A stretch of DNA of 64,000 bases from RAM1 sp040376925. GTDB lineage: Bacteria; Pseudomonadota; Gammaproteobacteria; Burkholderiales; Burkholderiaceae_C. The position numbers and the translations under genes were made by a program. A model generated the notes under the pieces. The model was not told where the DNA came from. It was given only the letters and a program-made list of their open reading frames with translations, and did not search any database. Positions 41,856-49,836 of the stretch are shown here, piece by piece. The first letter of the stretch is position 1. Each line of letters opens with the position of its first letter. The stretch spans positions 1 through 64,000 of the forward strand of contig JBEIPU010000003.1 in assembly GCA_040376925.1 (NCBI GenBank), in the 5' to 3' direction.

Positions 41856-43061
41856 ATGAAGCTCAAGACAATCGCCCTCGGCCTGCTGGCCGCGGTGGCC
41901 GTGGCCGGCACCGCCGGCTGGTTCAGCCTGGACAAGGAAACGCGGGGCCTGCTGGCCACCGTGCCCACCAACCGCGACCTGCTGTTCTGGACGGTGCCGC
42001 AGCGCGACGCTGCCTTTCGCGCGCTGGACCGCATCCCGCTGCTGGCCAGGGCCCGGCCCATCGGCGCGGGCAGCACGCCATCGCTCCTGCCCGCGGGCGC
42101 GCCGCTGAAACTGGGCATGGACGTGGACGCCTTCATGGCCGCGCAGCGCAGCGCGGCGGTGATCGTGCTGCACGACGGCAAGCTGCGGCTGGAGCGTTAC
42201 GGCCTGGGCTTTGATGCGAACGGCCGCTGGACCAGCTTTTCAGTGGCCAAGTCCATGACATCCACGCTGGTGGGCGCGGCCATCCGCGACGGGCATATCA
42301 AGAGCATGGACGACAAGGTCAGCGACTACATCCCGCAAATGAAGGGCTCGGCCTATGACGACGTGAGCATCCGCCAGCTGCTGACCATGACCTCGGGTGT
42401 GCGCTGGAATGAAGATTACGCCGACCCGAATTCCGACGTGGCGCGCTTCAACAACCACAAGCCCGAGCCCGGCGTGGACGCGCTTGTGAGCTATATGCGC
42501 CAGCTGCCGCGCGTCGCACCGGCCGGCACGCGCTGGCACTACAGCACGGGCGAGACCAACCTGGTGGGCATTCTGCTGGCGCAGGCGACGAACAAGCCGC
42601 TGGCCACCTACCTGTCTGAAAAAATCTGGGTGCCAGCGGGCATGGAACAGCAGGCCACCTGGATCCTGAGCAAGACAGGCCAGGAGATCAGCGGCTGTTG
42701 CATCCAGGCGGCCACACGCGACTTTGCGCTCGTGGGTCAGTTCATCATGAACGGTGCCATGGTCAACGGCACCAGCATCGTGCCCGACGGCTGGCTGGCC
42801 GAGGCCACCACCACCCGCATGCCCATCGGCCAGGCCGACCGCGGCTACGGCTACCAGTGGTGGACCTATGCCGACGGCAGCTATTCAGCGCGCGGCATTT
42901 TCGGCCAGGGCATCTTCATCGACCCGAAACGCAAGCTGGTCGTCGCGCTGAATGCCAACTGGGGCACCGGCGCCAACGACCGTGGTTCCAGCGCCCAGCG
43001 CGAGGCGTTCTACCAGGCGGTGCAAAAGGCGATCGACGACGAAGCAGGCGCAGCCCGCTGA
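41856..43061 (+). CDS. class C beta-lactamase-related serine hydrolase
   Basis: A 401-residue protein with an N-terminal signal or anchor helix. The nucleophile motif SVAK (Ser129, Lys132) follows the conserved WTSFS, and the tyrosine motif is WHYSTGETN. The overall layout (PLKLGMDVDAFM, the MTSGVRWNEDY stretch, GYGYQWWTY) resembles 6-aminohexanoate-dimer hydrolase and related esterases rather than true beta-lactamases. The substrate is unknown. It is convergent with the Arc-like gene. Confidence 0.85.
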   Translation: MKLKTIALGLLAAVAVAGTAGWFSLDKETRGLLATVPTNRDLLFWTVPQRDAAFRALDRIPLLARARPIGAGSTPSLLPAGAPLKLGMDVDAFMAAQRSAAVIVLHDGKLRLERYGLGFDANGRWTSFSVAKSMTSTLVGAAIRDGHIKSMDDKVSDYIPQMKGSAYDDVSIRQLLTMTSGVRWNEDYADPNSDVARFNNHKPEPGVDALVSYMRQLPRVAPAGTRWHYSTGETNLVGILLAQATNKPLATYLSEKIWVPAGMEQQATWILSKTGQEISGCCIQAATRDFALVGQFIMNGAMVNGTSIVPDGWLAEATTTRMPIGQADRGYGYQWWTYADGSYSARGIFGQGIFIDPKRKLVVALNANWGTGANDRGSSAQREAFYQAVQKAIDDEAGAAR

Positions 43062-43081
43062 GCGCCCCGATCGGGCAAGGG

Positions 43082-43276
43082 CTACTTGCTTTTGTCCTTG
43101 CTGGTGGCTTGCGTGCTGCCGGTCGTCAGCCGACCGCGCTTGACCAGAGCCTCGCGCAACAGGAACTCCACCTGCGCATTGGCGCTGCGCAGCTCCTGTG
43201 CGGCCAGGCGTTCGATTTCCGCCCACAGGACGGGATCGATCCGCAGGGGAAACGCCTTCTTGCCGGGGCTTGCCAT
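43082..43276 (-). CDS. Arc-like ribbon-helix-helix DNA-binding protein
   Basis: A 64-residue protein with the ribbon-helix-helix layout: beta strand KAFPLRID, helix PVLWAEIERLAAQELRS, helix NAQVEFLLREALVKRG and a basic tail. Such proteins bind palindromic operators as dimers. It lies 32 nt after the SPFH gene, and a 16-bp palindrome overlaps the likely promoter of that gene, so it probably autoregulates the pair. ATG at 43276 was chosen over a longer reading that lacks the family's usual start. Confidence 0.8.
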   Translation of the reverse strand: MASPGKKAFPLRIDPVLWAEIERLAAQELRSANAQVEFLLREALVKRGRLTTGSTQATSKDKSK

Positions 43277-43308
43277 GGAAAAGGGATCGTCGGCGCGGTT
43301 CGCGCGGG

Positions 43309-44205
43309 TCAGTTGTAAAGCGTGCCGGCGTTGATCACCGGCTGGGCATTGTTGTCTGAACACAGTACCACCAGCAGGTTGGACACCATGGCCGCCTTGC
43401 GCTCGTCGTCCAGCGTGACCAGGTTGCGTTCAGACAGGCCGTTGAGCGCGGCTTCCACCATGCCCACGGCGCCGGCCACGATCTGGTGGCGAGCGCTGAC
43501 GATGGCCGTGGCCTGCTGGCGGCGCAGCATCACCTGGGCAATCTCGGGCGCATAAGCCAGGTGTGTCAGCTTGGCGTCCAGCACCTCCACGCCGGCGGTG
43601 GAAAAGCGCTGGTTCAGGTCGTCCTTGAGGGCATTGGCCACAGTGTCCAGCCCGGCGCGCAGCGTGACTTCATCGGCGTCCAGGTCCTCGCCGCTGTCAT
43701 AGGCGTACAGCGTGGCCAGGTGGCGGATGGCGGCCTCGGCCTGGATGGTGACGAATCGGGTGTAGTCGTCGATGTCGAACACGGCCTGCGCCGTGTCGTG
43801 AACGCGCCAGACCACCGCCGCGCCGATTTCCACCGGGTTGCCGCGCTTGTCATTGACCTTTAGCGGCGCGGTGTTCAGGTTGCGTGCACGCAGCGATATC
43901 TTTTTGCCGCTTTGCAGCGGGTTGCGCCAGCGCAGGCCCTCGGTGCGGTCGGTGCCCTGGTACTTGCCGAACAGCGTGAGGATCACGCCTTCATTGGGCT
44001 GCAGCATGTACAGGCCTATCAGCACCACGATGCCGCTGGCCAGCAGCGCCATGCCCAGCAGACCGGGGGCCATGCGCTGTGACAGCACCAGCACGCCCAG
44101 GCTTGCCAGCAGCACGCCGGCCGCCGCCATGGCATAGCCGTTTTGCGATTGGTAGGGCTTCTCGCGGGTGGTTTGCCGCGCGGGGGTGACCAGAGGATGG
44201 ACCAT
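43309..44205 (-). CDS. SPFH/Band 7 (stomatin-prohibitin) membrane protein
   Basis: A 298-residue protein with two N-terminal membrane helices (about 26-68) and an SPFH domain (about 70-250; EGVILTLFGKYQGT, IGAAVVWRVHDTAQAVFDIDDY). Such proteins organise membrane microdomains or escort proteases. It is followed by the Arc-like gene and preceded by a promoter with perfect TTGACA and an overlapping palindrome. Confidence 0.88.
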   Translation of the reverse strand: MVHPLVTPARQTTREKPYQSQNGYAMAAAGVLLASLGVLVLSQRMAPGLLGMALLASGIVVLIGLYMLQPNEGVILTLFGKYQGTDRTEGLRWRNPLQSGKKISLRARNLNTAPLKVNDKRGNPVEIGAAVVWRVHDTAQAVFDIDDYTRFVTIQAEAAIRHLATLYAYDSGEDLDADEVTLRAGLDTVANALKDDLNQRFSTAGVEVLDAKLTHLAYAPEIAQVMLRRQQATAIVSARHQIVAGAVGMVEAALNGLSERNLVTLDDERKAAMVSNLLVVLCSDNNAQPVINAGTLYN

Positions 44206-44220
44206 GGTTGACTCCAGGAA

Positions 44221-44260
44221 AAAGTGATATCACTTTAATATCTTCCAGGAGGTGTGTCAA
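44221..44260 (-). promoter_or_regulatory. promoter and palindromic operator of the SPFH-Arc operon
   Basis: On the minus strand, -35 TTGACA (44260-44255), 17-bp spacer and -10 TAAAGT (44237-44232). A perfect 16-bp palindrome AAAGTGATATCACTTT (44221-44236) overlaps the -10 and transcription start, ideal for repression. The Arc-like protein of the same operon is the obvious candidate repressor. Confidence 0.65.
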
Positions 44261-44317
44261 ACAGCTTGCCGGGGTGCCCTCAAGCTGCGCCAGGCGCTCA
44301 GTACACTCGACGCCATC

Positions 44318-44917
44318 ATGAACCTGCTCTCCCTGGCGATCCTGGCCGCCATTGCCCTGTGGTTTGTCCGCTCCAAAGACCAGCGCCAGCGCATTGCATT
44401 GCTGGCCAGCCACCTGGGCCAGCACCAGATTGAAAAGCACATGGAAACATTGACCCAGGGCTACCTGCGTGCGCTGGGCGAGGCCGATGGGGAACGGCGC
44501 GGGCAGATCTTCAGCATGCTGCAATCCACCGAACAGCTGCTGGCCACGCAGATGCGGGCGCTGGCGGTGGACTTTGCGCGGGTGGACGCGGCCCATGCGC
44601 GCGTGAGCCGCCTGCCGCTGTACTTGCCCTGGGTCACGCAGCTGCTGCCGCGCGCCACATTTGACATGCGCCAGGCGCTGGTGGTGCATGCCGACGGCAT
44701 CGGCCGCATGGTGGACGCAGTGGACCTGCCGGCGCGCGAGCGGGCCTTCACGCTGTCGGCGGAGCTTTTCTTGCTGCAGCACACCTGCCACTGGTTCTGC
44801 AAGTCGCGCATGGTCGCGTCGGCGCGCATGCTGGCGCGCCACCAGACAGCGTATGCGCAGCTGGTGCAGTCGGTGTCGGCGCCAACACGCGCCGCGTACC
44901 AGGCCCTGGTGGGGTAG
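44318..44917 (+). CDS. conserved hypothetical protein with N-terminal membrane helix
   Basis: A 199-residue protein. One helix (about 2-18) is followed by a long, mostly helical domain with basic and acidic heptad-like stretches (QIEKHMETLTQGYLRALGEADGERR). I do not recognise the family. It is divergent from the SPFH operon and convergent with mipA, ending one nucleotide before the mipA stop. ATG 44318 was chosen over an upstream frame lying in the SPFH promoter. Confidence 0.65.
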   Translation: MNLLSLAILAAIALWFVRSKDQRQRIALLASHLGQHQIEKHMETLTQGYLRALGEADGERRGQIFSMLQSTEQLLATQMRALAVDFARVDAAHARVSRLPLYLPWVTQLLPRATFDMRQALVVHADGIGRMVDAVDLPARERAFTLSAELFLLQHTCHWFCKSRMVASARMLARHQTAYAQLVQSVSAPTRAAYQALVG

Positions 44918-44918
44918 C

Positions 44919-45752
44919 TCAGTCGACCGCAGGCCGGTCTGATTGCGCCCAGGTGTAGGCCACGCCCACCCCCACGGTGACGCCGGTTGTCTGGCGCACC
45001 AGCGGGCTGGCCTTGTTGGCCGCGCCGGCCACGCTTTGCAGCCGGGTGAACGCAAACAGCCGCCAGTCGGGCGCCAGCTGGCGCGACGCCGCCAGCGACA
45101 GGCGCCAGGCCACCAGGCCGCTTTCGGCGGTGTAGGCCGGTCGGCCCGGTGTGGCATAGCGCGGCGCCACGCCATAGAAGGTATCGGCCAGCTTGCGGTT
45201 GGCAAACACGGCGCTCACGCCGGTGCTGTAGCGCCAGCCGTTGGCGCCGGCGCGTTCGAACTGCAGCTCTGGCTCGAACGCCACGCCGCGGCTGGCCGCA
45301 CCGTCGCTCAGGTCGAACACGCCGCGCAGCGGAAACTCCGCTTGCCAGCGGCCGCCCAGCGCCGGGCCCAGGTCCCATTTGAGCCGGGGACCAAATTCCA
45401 CGAGCGTGCCCAGGTCGGGCATGCCGCGGCGCGCTTCGATGTCGTCGGAGCTGGAGCCGAATGCGCCGGACACGCCGATGTCCACTTCCACCGTGGGCGT
45501 CTTCAGCGCACGCAGCCCCAGGGCATTGCGGTCAGCGCGAAAGTATTGGCCGCGGTAGATGAAATAGGGCAGGGCGATCGCGCCATTGACCTGCTTGTCC
45601 GACCCCGGGTAGGCTTGCTGGCTGTAGGCGGCGCCAAACGCGCCCAGCTCCCACAGGGGCTGGGCCGGCGCCTGCTGGGCGGCGGCGCAAAGGGGTGCCA
45701 GCGCGAGCAGCACGGCGGCATGAGAGGCTGAAAGCTGGGGCGGGTAGGTCAT
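44919..45752 (-). CDS. MipA/OmpV-family outer membrane protein
   Basis: A 277-residue outer-membrane beta-barrel. A signal peptide (cleavage near CAAAQQ) precedes the family start LWELGAFGAAYSQQAYPGSD, repeated amphipathic strands and a terminal strand. MipA is a scaffold for murein enzymes in E. coli; OmpV relatives serve as channels or adhesins. The start at 45752 fits the signal peptide. A near-perfect FNR-type box lies about 80 nt upstream. Confidence 0.87.
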   Translation of the reverse strand: MTYPPQLSASHAAVLLALAPLCAAAQQAPAQPLWELGAFGAAYSQQAYPGSDKQVNGAIALPYFIYRGQYFRADRNALGLRALKTPTVEVDIGVSGAFGSSSDDIEARRGMPDLGTLVEFGPRLKWDLGPALGGRWQAEFPLRGVFDLSDGAASRGVAFEPELQFERAGANGWRYSTGVSAVFANRKLADTFYGVAPRYATPGRPAYTAESGLVAWRLSLAASRQLAPDWRLFAFTRLQSVAGAANKASPLVRQTTGVTVGVGVAYTWAQSDRPAVD

Positions 45753-45831
45753 GGGTGTACTGCGCAAAAAGGATGTGGCGAGCATAGCGGCCGGCCAAAG
45801 ACCCCTGGCTTGCATCCGGTACGCGCAGTGT

Positions 45832-45845
45832 GTGATGAAGATCAA
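45832..45845. promoter_or_regulatory. FNR/ANR-like box upstream of mipA
   Basis: GTGAT-GAAG-ATCAA matches the FNR/ANR consensus TTGAT-N4-ATCAA in 9 of 10 positions. It lies 80 nt upstream of the mipA start, compatible with activation under low oxygen. Such short sites occur by chance, so confidence is moderate. Confidence 0.45.
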
Positions 45846-45950
45846 GTCACGCAAGTCCGCCTGGGCGCACAGTGGATGCATCGAATGACCTTGATGCAAC
45901 CCTGATCTACATGGGCGGTGGCCCGGCAGTGATGTACGCCGCGGAAACCA

Positions 45951-47660
45951 TCACGGCCTGGGAGGCGCTGGCACCGGCTGCATGAAGGCGTCGTGGGTGC
46001 TCAAAAACACCTTGCCCTGCAGCCGCTGGCCCAGCTCGGTGCCGCTCAGGCGGTCCATCACCGGGCCCTTCACCTCGGCCAGCGTGAACTCGATGCCGCG
46101 CGCGGCCAGGTTGCGCTCCAGCTGCGTCAGCACGCCCAGCGCCGTGGCGTCGATCTGGTTGATGGCCGAGCAGATCAGCACCACCCGTCGCACCGTGGCG
46201 TCGCGCGCAAGCAGCGCCTCAATGCGGTCTTCCACCACCGTGGCATTGGCAAAGAACAGGCTTTCGTCCACCCGCACGGCCAGCAGGCCGGGCACCGTCT
46301 CCACCTGGAAGCGCTCCACGTTGCGAAAATGCTGGGTGCCCGGCATGCGCCCCACCACCGCGATGTGGGGGTGGGTGTTGCGCCAGACGATGGTGCCCAG
46401 TGACAGCGCCACGCCCAGCAGGATGCCGGCCTCTACGCCAAGCAGTACCACGCCGCCCGCAGTGGCCAGCAGCGACAGTGCGTCGGCGCGGTCGTAGTGC
46501 CAGGCGTGGCGCAGCGTGTCCAGGTCGATCAGCGAAGTCACGGCGATGATGATGGTGGCCGCAAGCACGGCATGGGGAAGGTAGAAGAACCAGCCGGTCA
46601 GCGCGGCGATCACCACCGCCATCAGTACCGCTGAAATCACGCCGGCCAGTGGTGTCTGCGCGCCGGCTGCAAAGTTGACCACCGAGCGCGCGAAGCCGCC
46701 CGTGACCGGGTAGCCGCCCGAGAACGCGCTGGCGATGTTGGCCGCGCCCAGGCCCAGCAGCTCGCGGTTGGGCTGGATGCGCTGCTGGCGCTTGAGCGCC
46801 AGCGATTGGGCCACCGAGACACTCTCCACGAAACCCACCAGCGAGATCAGCAGCGCGGGCAGCCACAGCGGGCCCAGCGTGCCCAGGCTGGGCATCGGCA
46901 GGCTCAAATGCGGCAGACCCTGCGGCACGGCACCCACCACGCTCACGCCGGCCGACTGGTCCAGCCGCAGCAGGCCCACCACCGCAGTGGATGCGATCAC
47001 GGCCAGCATGGGCGCGAGTTTGGCCAGCAGGTCGGCCGTCCTGGCGCCCATGCCGGTGTGTTGCAGCGCGCTGGCCAGGTAGCGGCGCGCGCCCCACAAA
47101 AACAGCAGGCTGGCCAGGCCGATGGCCAGCGTGACGGGGCGGGTTTGCGGCAGCGCCGTTGCCAGGCCGTACAGCACTTCGGGCACATCACTGCCCGCGA
47201 CCTTCACGCCCAGGATGTGTTTGAGCTGCCCCACCGCGATCAGCACGGCCGAGCCGGTGATGAAGCCGCTGATGACCGGGTGGCTCAGAAAGTACGCCAG
47301 AAAACCCAGACGAAATGCGCCAAAAGCCAGCAGCATCAAGCCCGACAGCAGCGACAACTGCATCGCCAGCGCCACGTAACCGGCCGAGCCCGCTGCCGCC
47401 AGCGGCTGCAACGCGCTGGCCGTCATGAGGGAAGCGACCGCCACCGGTCCCACGGCCAGGGTCATGCTGGAGCCCAGCAGGGCGTAGGCGATGATTGGCA
47501 GGATGCTGGCGTACAGCCCCATTTCGGGCGGCAACCCGGCCAGCAGCGCATAGGCCAGGCTCTGGGGTATCAGCATCACCGTGACGATGACGCCAGCCGT
47601 CAGGTCGCCGGCGAACCAGGCCGGCCGGTAGTGGCGCAACCAGTCAGGCAGCCAGGCCAT
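45951..47660 (-). CDS. SulP-family anion transporter
   Basis: A 569-residue inner-membrane transporter with 10-14 helices (start HYRPAWFAGDLTAGVIVTVMLIPQSLAYALLAGLPPE read in parts over residues 8-45) and a C-terminal STAS domain (about 440-550). Sulfate or a similar anion is the family substrate. Its start overlaps the stop of the YeeE-type gene (TGATG), placing it at the end of a BigR-controlled sulfur operon, so it may export sulfite or sulfate produced by sulfide oxidation (inference). Confidence 0.9.
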   Translation of the reverse strand: MAWLPDWLRHYRPAWFAGDLTAGVIVTVMLIPQSLAYALLAGLPPEMGLYASILPIIAYALLGSSMTLAVGPVAVASLMTASALQPLAAAGSAGYVALAMQLSLLSGLMLLAFGAFRLGFLAYFLSHPVISGFITGSAVLIAVGQLKHILGVKVAGSDVPEVLYGLATALPQTRPVTLAIGLASLLFLWGARRYLASALQHTGMGARTADLLAKLAPMLAVIASTAVVGLLRLDQSAGVSVVGAVPQGLPHLSLPMPSLGTLGPLWLPALLISLVGFVESVSVAQSLALKRQQRIQPNRELLGLGAANIASAFSGGYPVTGGFARSVVNFAAGAQTPLAGVISAVLMAVVIAALTGWFFYLPHAVLAATIIIAVTSLIDLDTLRHAWHYDRADALSLLATAGGVVLLGVEAGILLGVALSLGTIVWRNTHPHIAVVGRMPGTQHFRNVERFQVETVPGLLAVRVDESLFFANATVVEDRIEALLARDATVRRVVLICSAINQIDATALGVLTQLERNLAARGIEFTLAEVKGPVMDRLSGTELGQRLQGKVFLSTHDAFMQPVPAPPRP

Positions 47661-48085
47661 CACTTGCGCGCCTGGCGACGCTCCAGCAGCTCGAATACCG
47701 CCATGCCCGTGATCATGGCCACCACGAACACGGCTGCTTTGGGCTGGCCCGCGCCGAGCGACACCAGCGCCGGGCCGGGGCAAAAGCCCGCCAGGCCCCA
47801 GCCTGCGCCAAACACCAGGCCACCGACCACCAGACGCCTGTCGATATCGGTGGACTTCGGCAGGTGCAGGGCGCCGCCGAGGAAGGTGCGCGTGCGCTTC
47901 CTGGCCAGCGCAAAAGCGAATGCACCGACCACGATGGCGCCGCCCATGACCAGCGCGAGCGATGGGTCCCAGGGGCCGAACAGATCGAGGAAGCCGATCA
48001 CCTTGCCCGGATCGGTCATGCCCGACAGGATCAGGCCGATGCCAAACAGCAGGCCCGCAGCGAATTCAGTAATGCGGTGTTGCAC
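47660..48085 (-). CDS. YeeE/YedE-type (DUF6691) sulfur transport subunit, second half
   Basis: A 141-residue membrane protein with four helices and the family motifs GIGLILSGMTDPGKVIGFLDLFG and AGWGLAGFCPGPAL. It pairs with the 143-residue gene upstream; together they match the PmpA/PmpB split form of the YeeE family, linked to thiosulfate or other sulfur-species transport. It lies in the BigR operon between its partner and sulP. Confidence 0.88.
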   Translation of the reverse strand: MQHRITEFAAGLLFGIGLILSGMTDPGKVIGFLDLFGPWDPSLALVMGGAIVVGAFAFALARKRTRTFLGGALHLPKSTDIDRRLVVGGLVFGAGWGLAGFCPGPALVSLGAGQPKAAVFVVAMITGMAVFELLERRQARK

Positions 48086-48112
48086 GAGGTACTCCTTGTG
48101 GGGCGGTGCGGC

Positions 48113-48544
48113 TCACGCGAAGGCGTGGCGCGCGAAGTAGACAGTGACGAAGCCCGCGCCCATGAAGGCCAGCGTGGCCACCAGCGAGCGAGGCGACAGG
48201 CGCGACAGCCCGCAGACACCGTGCCCGCTGGTACAGCCCGAGCCGTATCGCGTGCCCACGCCGACCAGCAGGCCGGCGACCACCAGCGTGCCCCAGCCGG
48301 CATCAATGCGGGCTGTCACGGGCCCGGCCAGCACGAAGTACAGCAGCGGTGCAGCCAGCAGACCGGCCAGGAAGGCCAGGCGCCAGCCGGTATCGCCTTT
48401 TACCGGCCGCAGCAGGCCGCCGACGATGCCGCTGATGCCCAGGATGCGGCCGTTGACCAGGATGAACAAGGCCGAGGCCAGGCCCAGCAGGATGCCGCCG
48501 GCCAGCGAGGCCCACGGGGTGAAGTGTGTCCAGTCAATGGTCAT
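48113..48544 (-). CDS. YeeE/YedE-type sulfur transport subunit, first half
   Basis: A 143-residue membrane protein carrying ILGISGIVGGLL and the cysteine motif YGSGCTSGHGVCGL that is thought to handle sulfur in this family. It follows the ArsR-type regulator by 6 nt and precedes its partner by 27 nt. Likely role: uptake or export of a reduced sulfur species. Confidence 0.88.
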   Translation of the reverse strand: MTIDWTHFTPWASLAGGILLGLASALFILVNGRILGISGIVGGLLRPVKGDTGWRLAFLAGLLAAPLLYFVLAGPVTARIDAGWGTLVVAGLLVGVGTRYGSGCTSGHGVCGLSRLSPRSLVATLAFMGAGFVTVYFARHAFA

Positions 48545-48550
48545 GATGAT

Positions 48551-48874
48551 TTACGCCTTGGGGGGTTCGCAAAATTGCGTGTAGAGCACGTTCAGCACCG
48601 CCAGCGCCTGCGGGCTGTCGATGCGGTAGTAAATGTTTTTGCCGTCGCGCCGGGTGCTGACCAGCCCCTCGTCGCGCAGCACGCCCAGCTGCTGGGACAA
48701 GGTGGGCTGCAGGATCCCGACGATGGCCTCCAGCTCGCCCACGCGCTTTTCGCCCTGCGCCAGCTGGCACAGCAGCAGCAGCCGGTCGGGGTTGGACAGC
48801 GCCTTCATGAGCCGGCTGGCGCCATCCGCCGACTGGCGCAAGACATCGATGTCCATCACAGTGCCGGTTTGCAT
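48551..48874 (-). CDS. BigR/SqrR-type ArsR-family persulfide-sensing repressor
   Basis: A 107-residue winged-helix repressor. Two cysteines, Cys36 in LLLLCQLA and Cys102 in QFCEPP, match the pair that forms a polysulfide bridge in BigR/SqrR proteins in response to sulfide. Metal-binding motifs of classic ArsR are absent. A GGAG site precedes ATG 48874. It is divergent from the persulfide dioxygenase-like gene across an AT-rich region with inverted repeats, its probable operator. Confidence 0.9.
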   Translation of the reverse strand: MQTGTVMDIDVLRQSADGASRLMKALSNPDRLLLLCQLAQGEKRVGELEAIVGILQPTLSQQLGVLRDEGLVSTRRDGKNIYYRIDSPQALAVLNVLYTQFCEPPKA

Positions 48875-48899
48875 GTCGAGCTCCTTTTCAATTTACTTG

Positions 48900-48944
48900 C
48901 AGATATTCTATTGAATAACAATATGTTCGTCAATATAATATCTG
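48900..48944. promoter_or_regulatory. AT-rich inverted-repeat operator between bigR-type gene and the hydrolase
   Basis: Outer inverted repeat CAGATATT (48900-48907) with AATATCTG (48937-48944); an inner one TATTG-N5-CAATA (48909-48923). The low GC content contrasts sharply with the surroundings. Position between divergent genes fits binding by the ArsR-type repressor. Confidence 0.7.
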
Positions 48945-48975
48945 AACTGAAACCGATTAACACCCAGGAGCGCCC

Positions 48976-49836
48976 ATGAAGCCCATCGTCAAAGGCTTTT
49001 TCGATCCGGCCACATGGACCGTGAGTTACGTGGTCTATGAGAAGGACGGCGCGCCATGCGCCATCGTGGACTCGGTGCTCGACTACGACCCGAAGTCCGG
49101 CCGCACCCGCACCACCTCGGCTGACAAGCTGATCGCGTTCGTGCAGGCAAAACAGCTCAAGGTGCAATGGATCCTTGAAACCCATGCCCATGCCGACCAC
49201 CTGTCTGCCGCGCACTACCTGCGCGGGAAGCTGGGCGGCCAGATCGCCATCGGCGCGGCCATCACCCAGGTGCAGGGCGTGTTCAGGCGCATCTTCAACC
49301 TCGAGCCCGGTTTCCGTCCCGACGGCCACCAGTTCGATCACCTGCTGCAGGATGGCGAAACCTTTGCCATCGGCGCGCTCACGGCCAAGGCGCTGTCCGT
49401 GCCCGGCCACACGCCGGCCTGCATGGCCTTCCAGGTGGGTGACGCGGTGTTCGTGGGCGACACCTTGTTCATGCCCGATGTAGGCACAGCGCGCTGCGAC
49501 TTTCCCGGCGGCAGTGCGCCGGCGCTGTACCAGTCGGTGCGCAAGCTGCTGGCCCTGCCCGGTGACACACGCCTGTTCATGTGCCACGACTACCCGCCTG
49601 CTCCACGCGCGCCCGCGTGGGAAACCACCGTGGCCGCGCAGCGTGCCGGCAACATCCATGTGCATGACGGCGTGAGCGAAGGCGACTTTGTGGCCATGCG
49701 CAGCGCACGCGACGCCACGCTGGACATGCCCGTGCTGATCCTGCCCGCGGTGCAGGTCAACATCCGCGCAGGCGAGCTGCCGCCGCCCGAGGCCAACGGC
49801 GTGGCCTACCTCAAGATTCCGTTGAACGCGCTGTGA
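48976..49836 (+). CDS. Blh/ETHE1-like metallo-beta-lactamase-fold persulfide dioxygenase
   Basis: A 286-residue metallo-hydrolase-fold protein with the metal site THAHADHL (His70, His72, Asp74, His75), PGHTPACM and GDTLFMPDVGTARCDF, as in Blh and ETHE1-type persulfide dioxygenases. These oxidise glutathione persulfide to sulfite. It is divergent from the BigR-type regulator and the sulfur transporter genes, making a sulfide detoxification unit. It overlaps the convergent acyltransferase gene by 26 nt. Confidence 0.88.
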   Translation: MKPIVKGFFDPATWTVSYVVYEKDGAPCAIVDSVLDYDPKSGRTRTTSADKLIAFVQAKQLKVQWILETHAHADHLSAAHYLRGKLGGQIAIGAAITQVQGVFRRIFNLEPGFRPDGHQFDHLLQDGETFAIGALTAKALSVPGHTPACMAFQVGDAVFVGDTLFMPDVGTARCDFPGGSAPALYQSVRKLLALPGDTRLFMCHDYPPAPRAPAWETTVAAQRAGNIHVHDGVSEGDFVAMRSARDATLDMPVLILPAVQVNIRAGELPPPEANGVAYLKIPLNAL

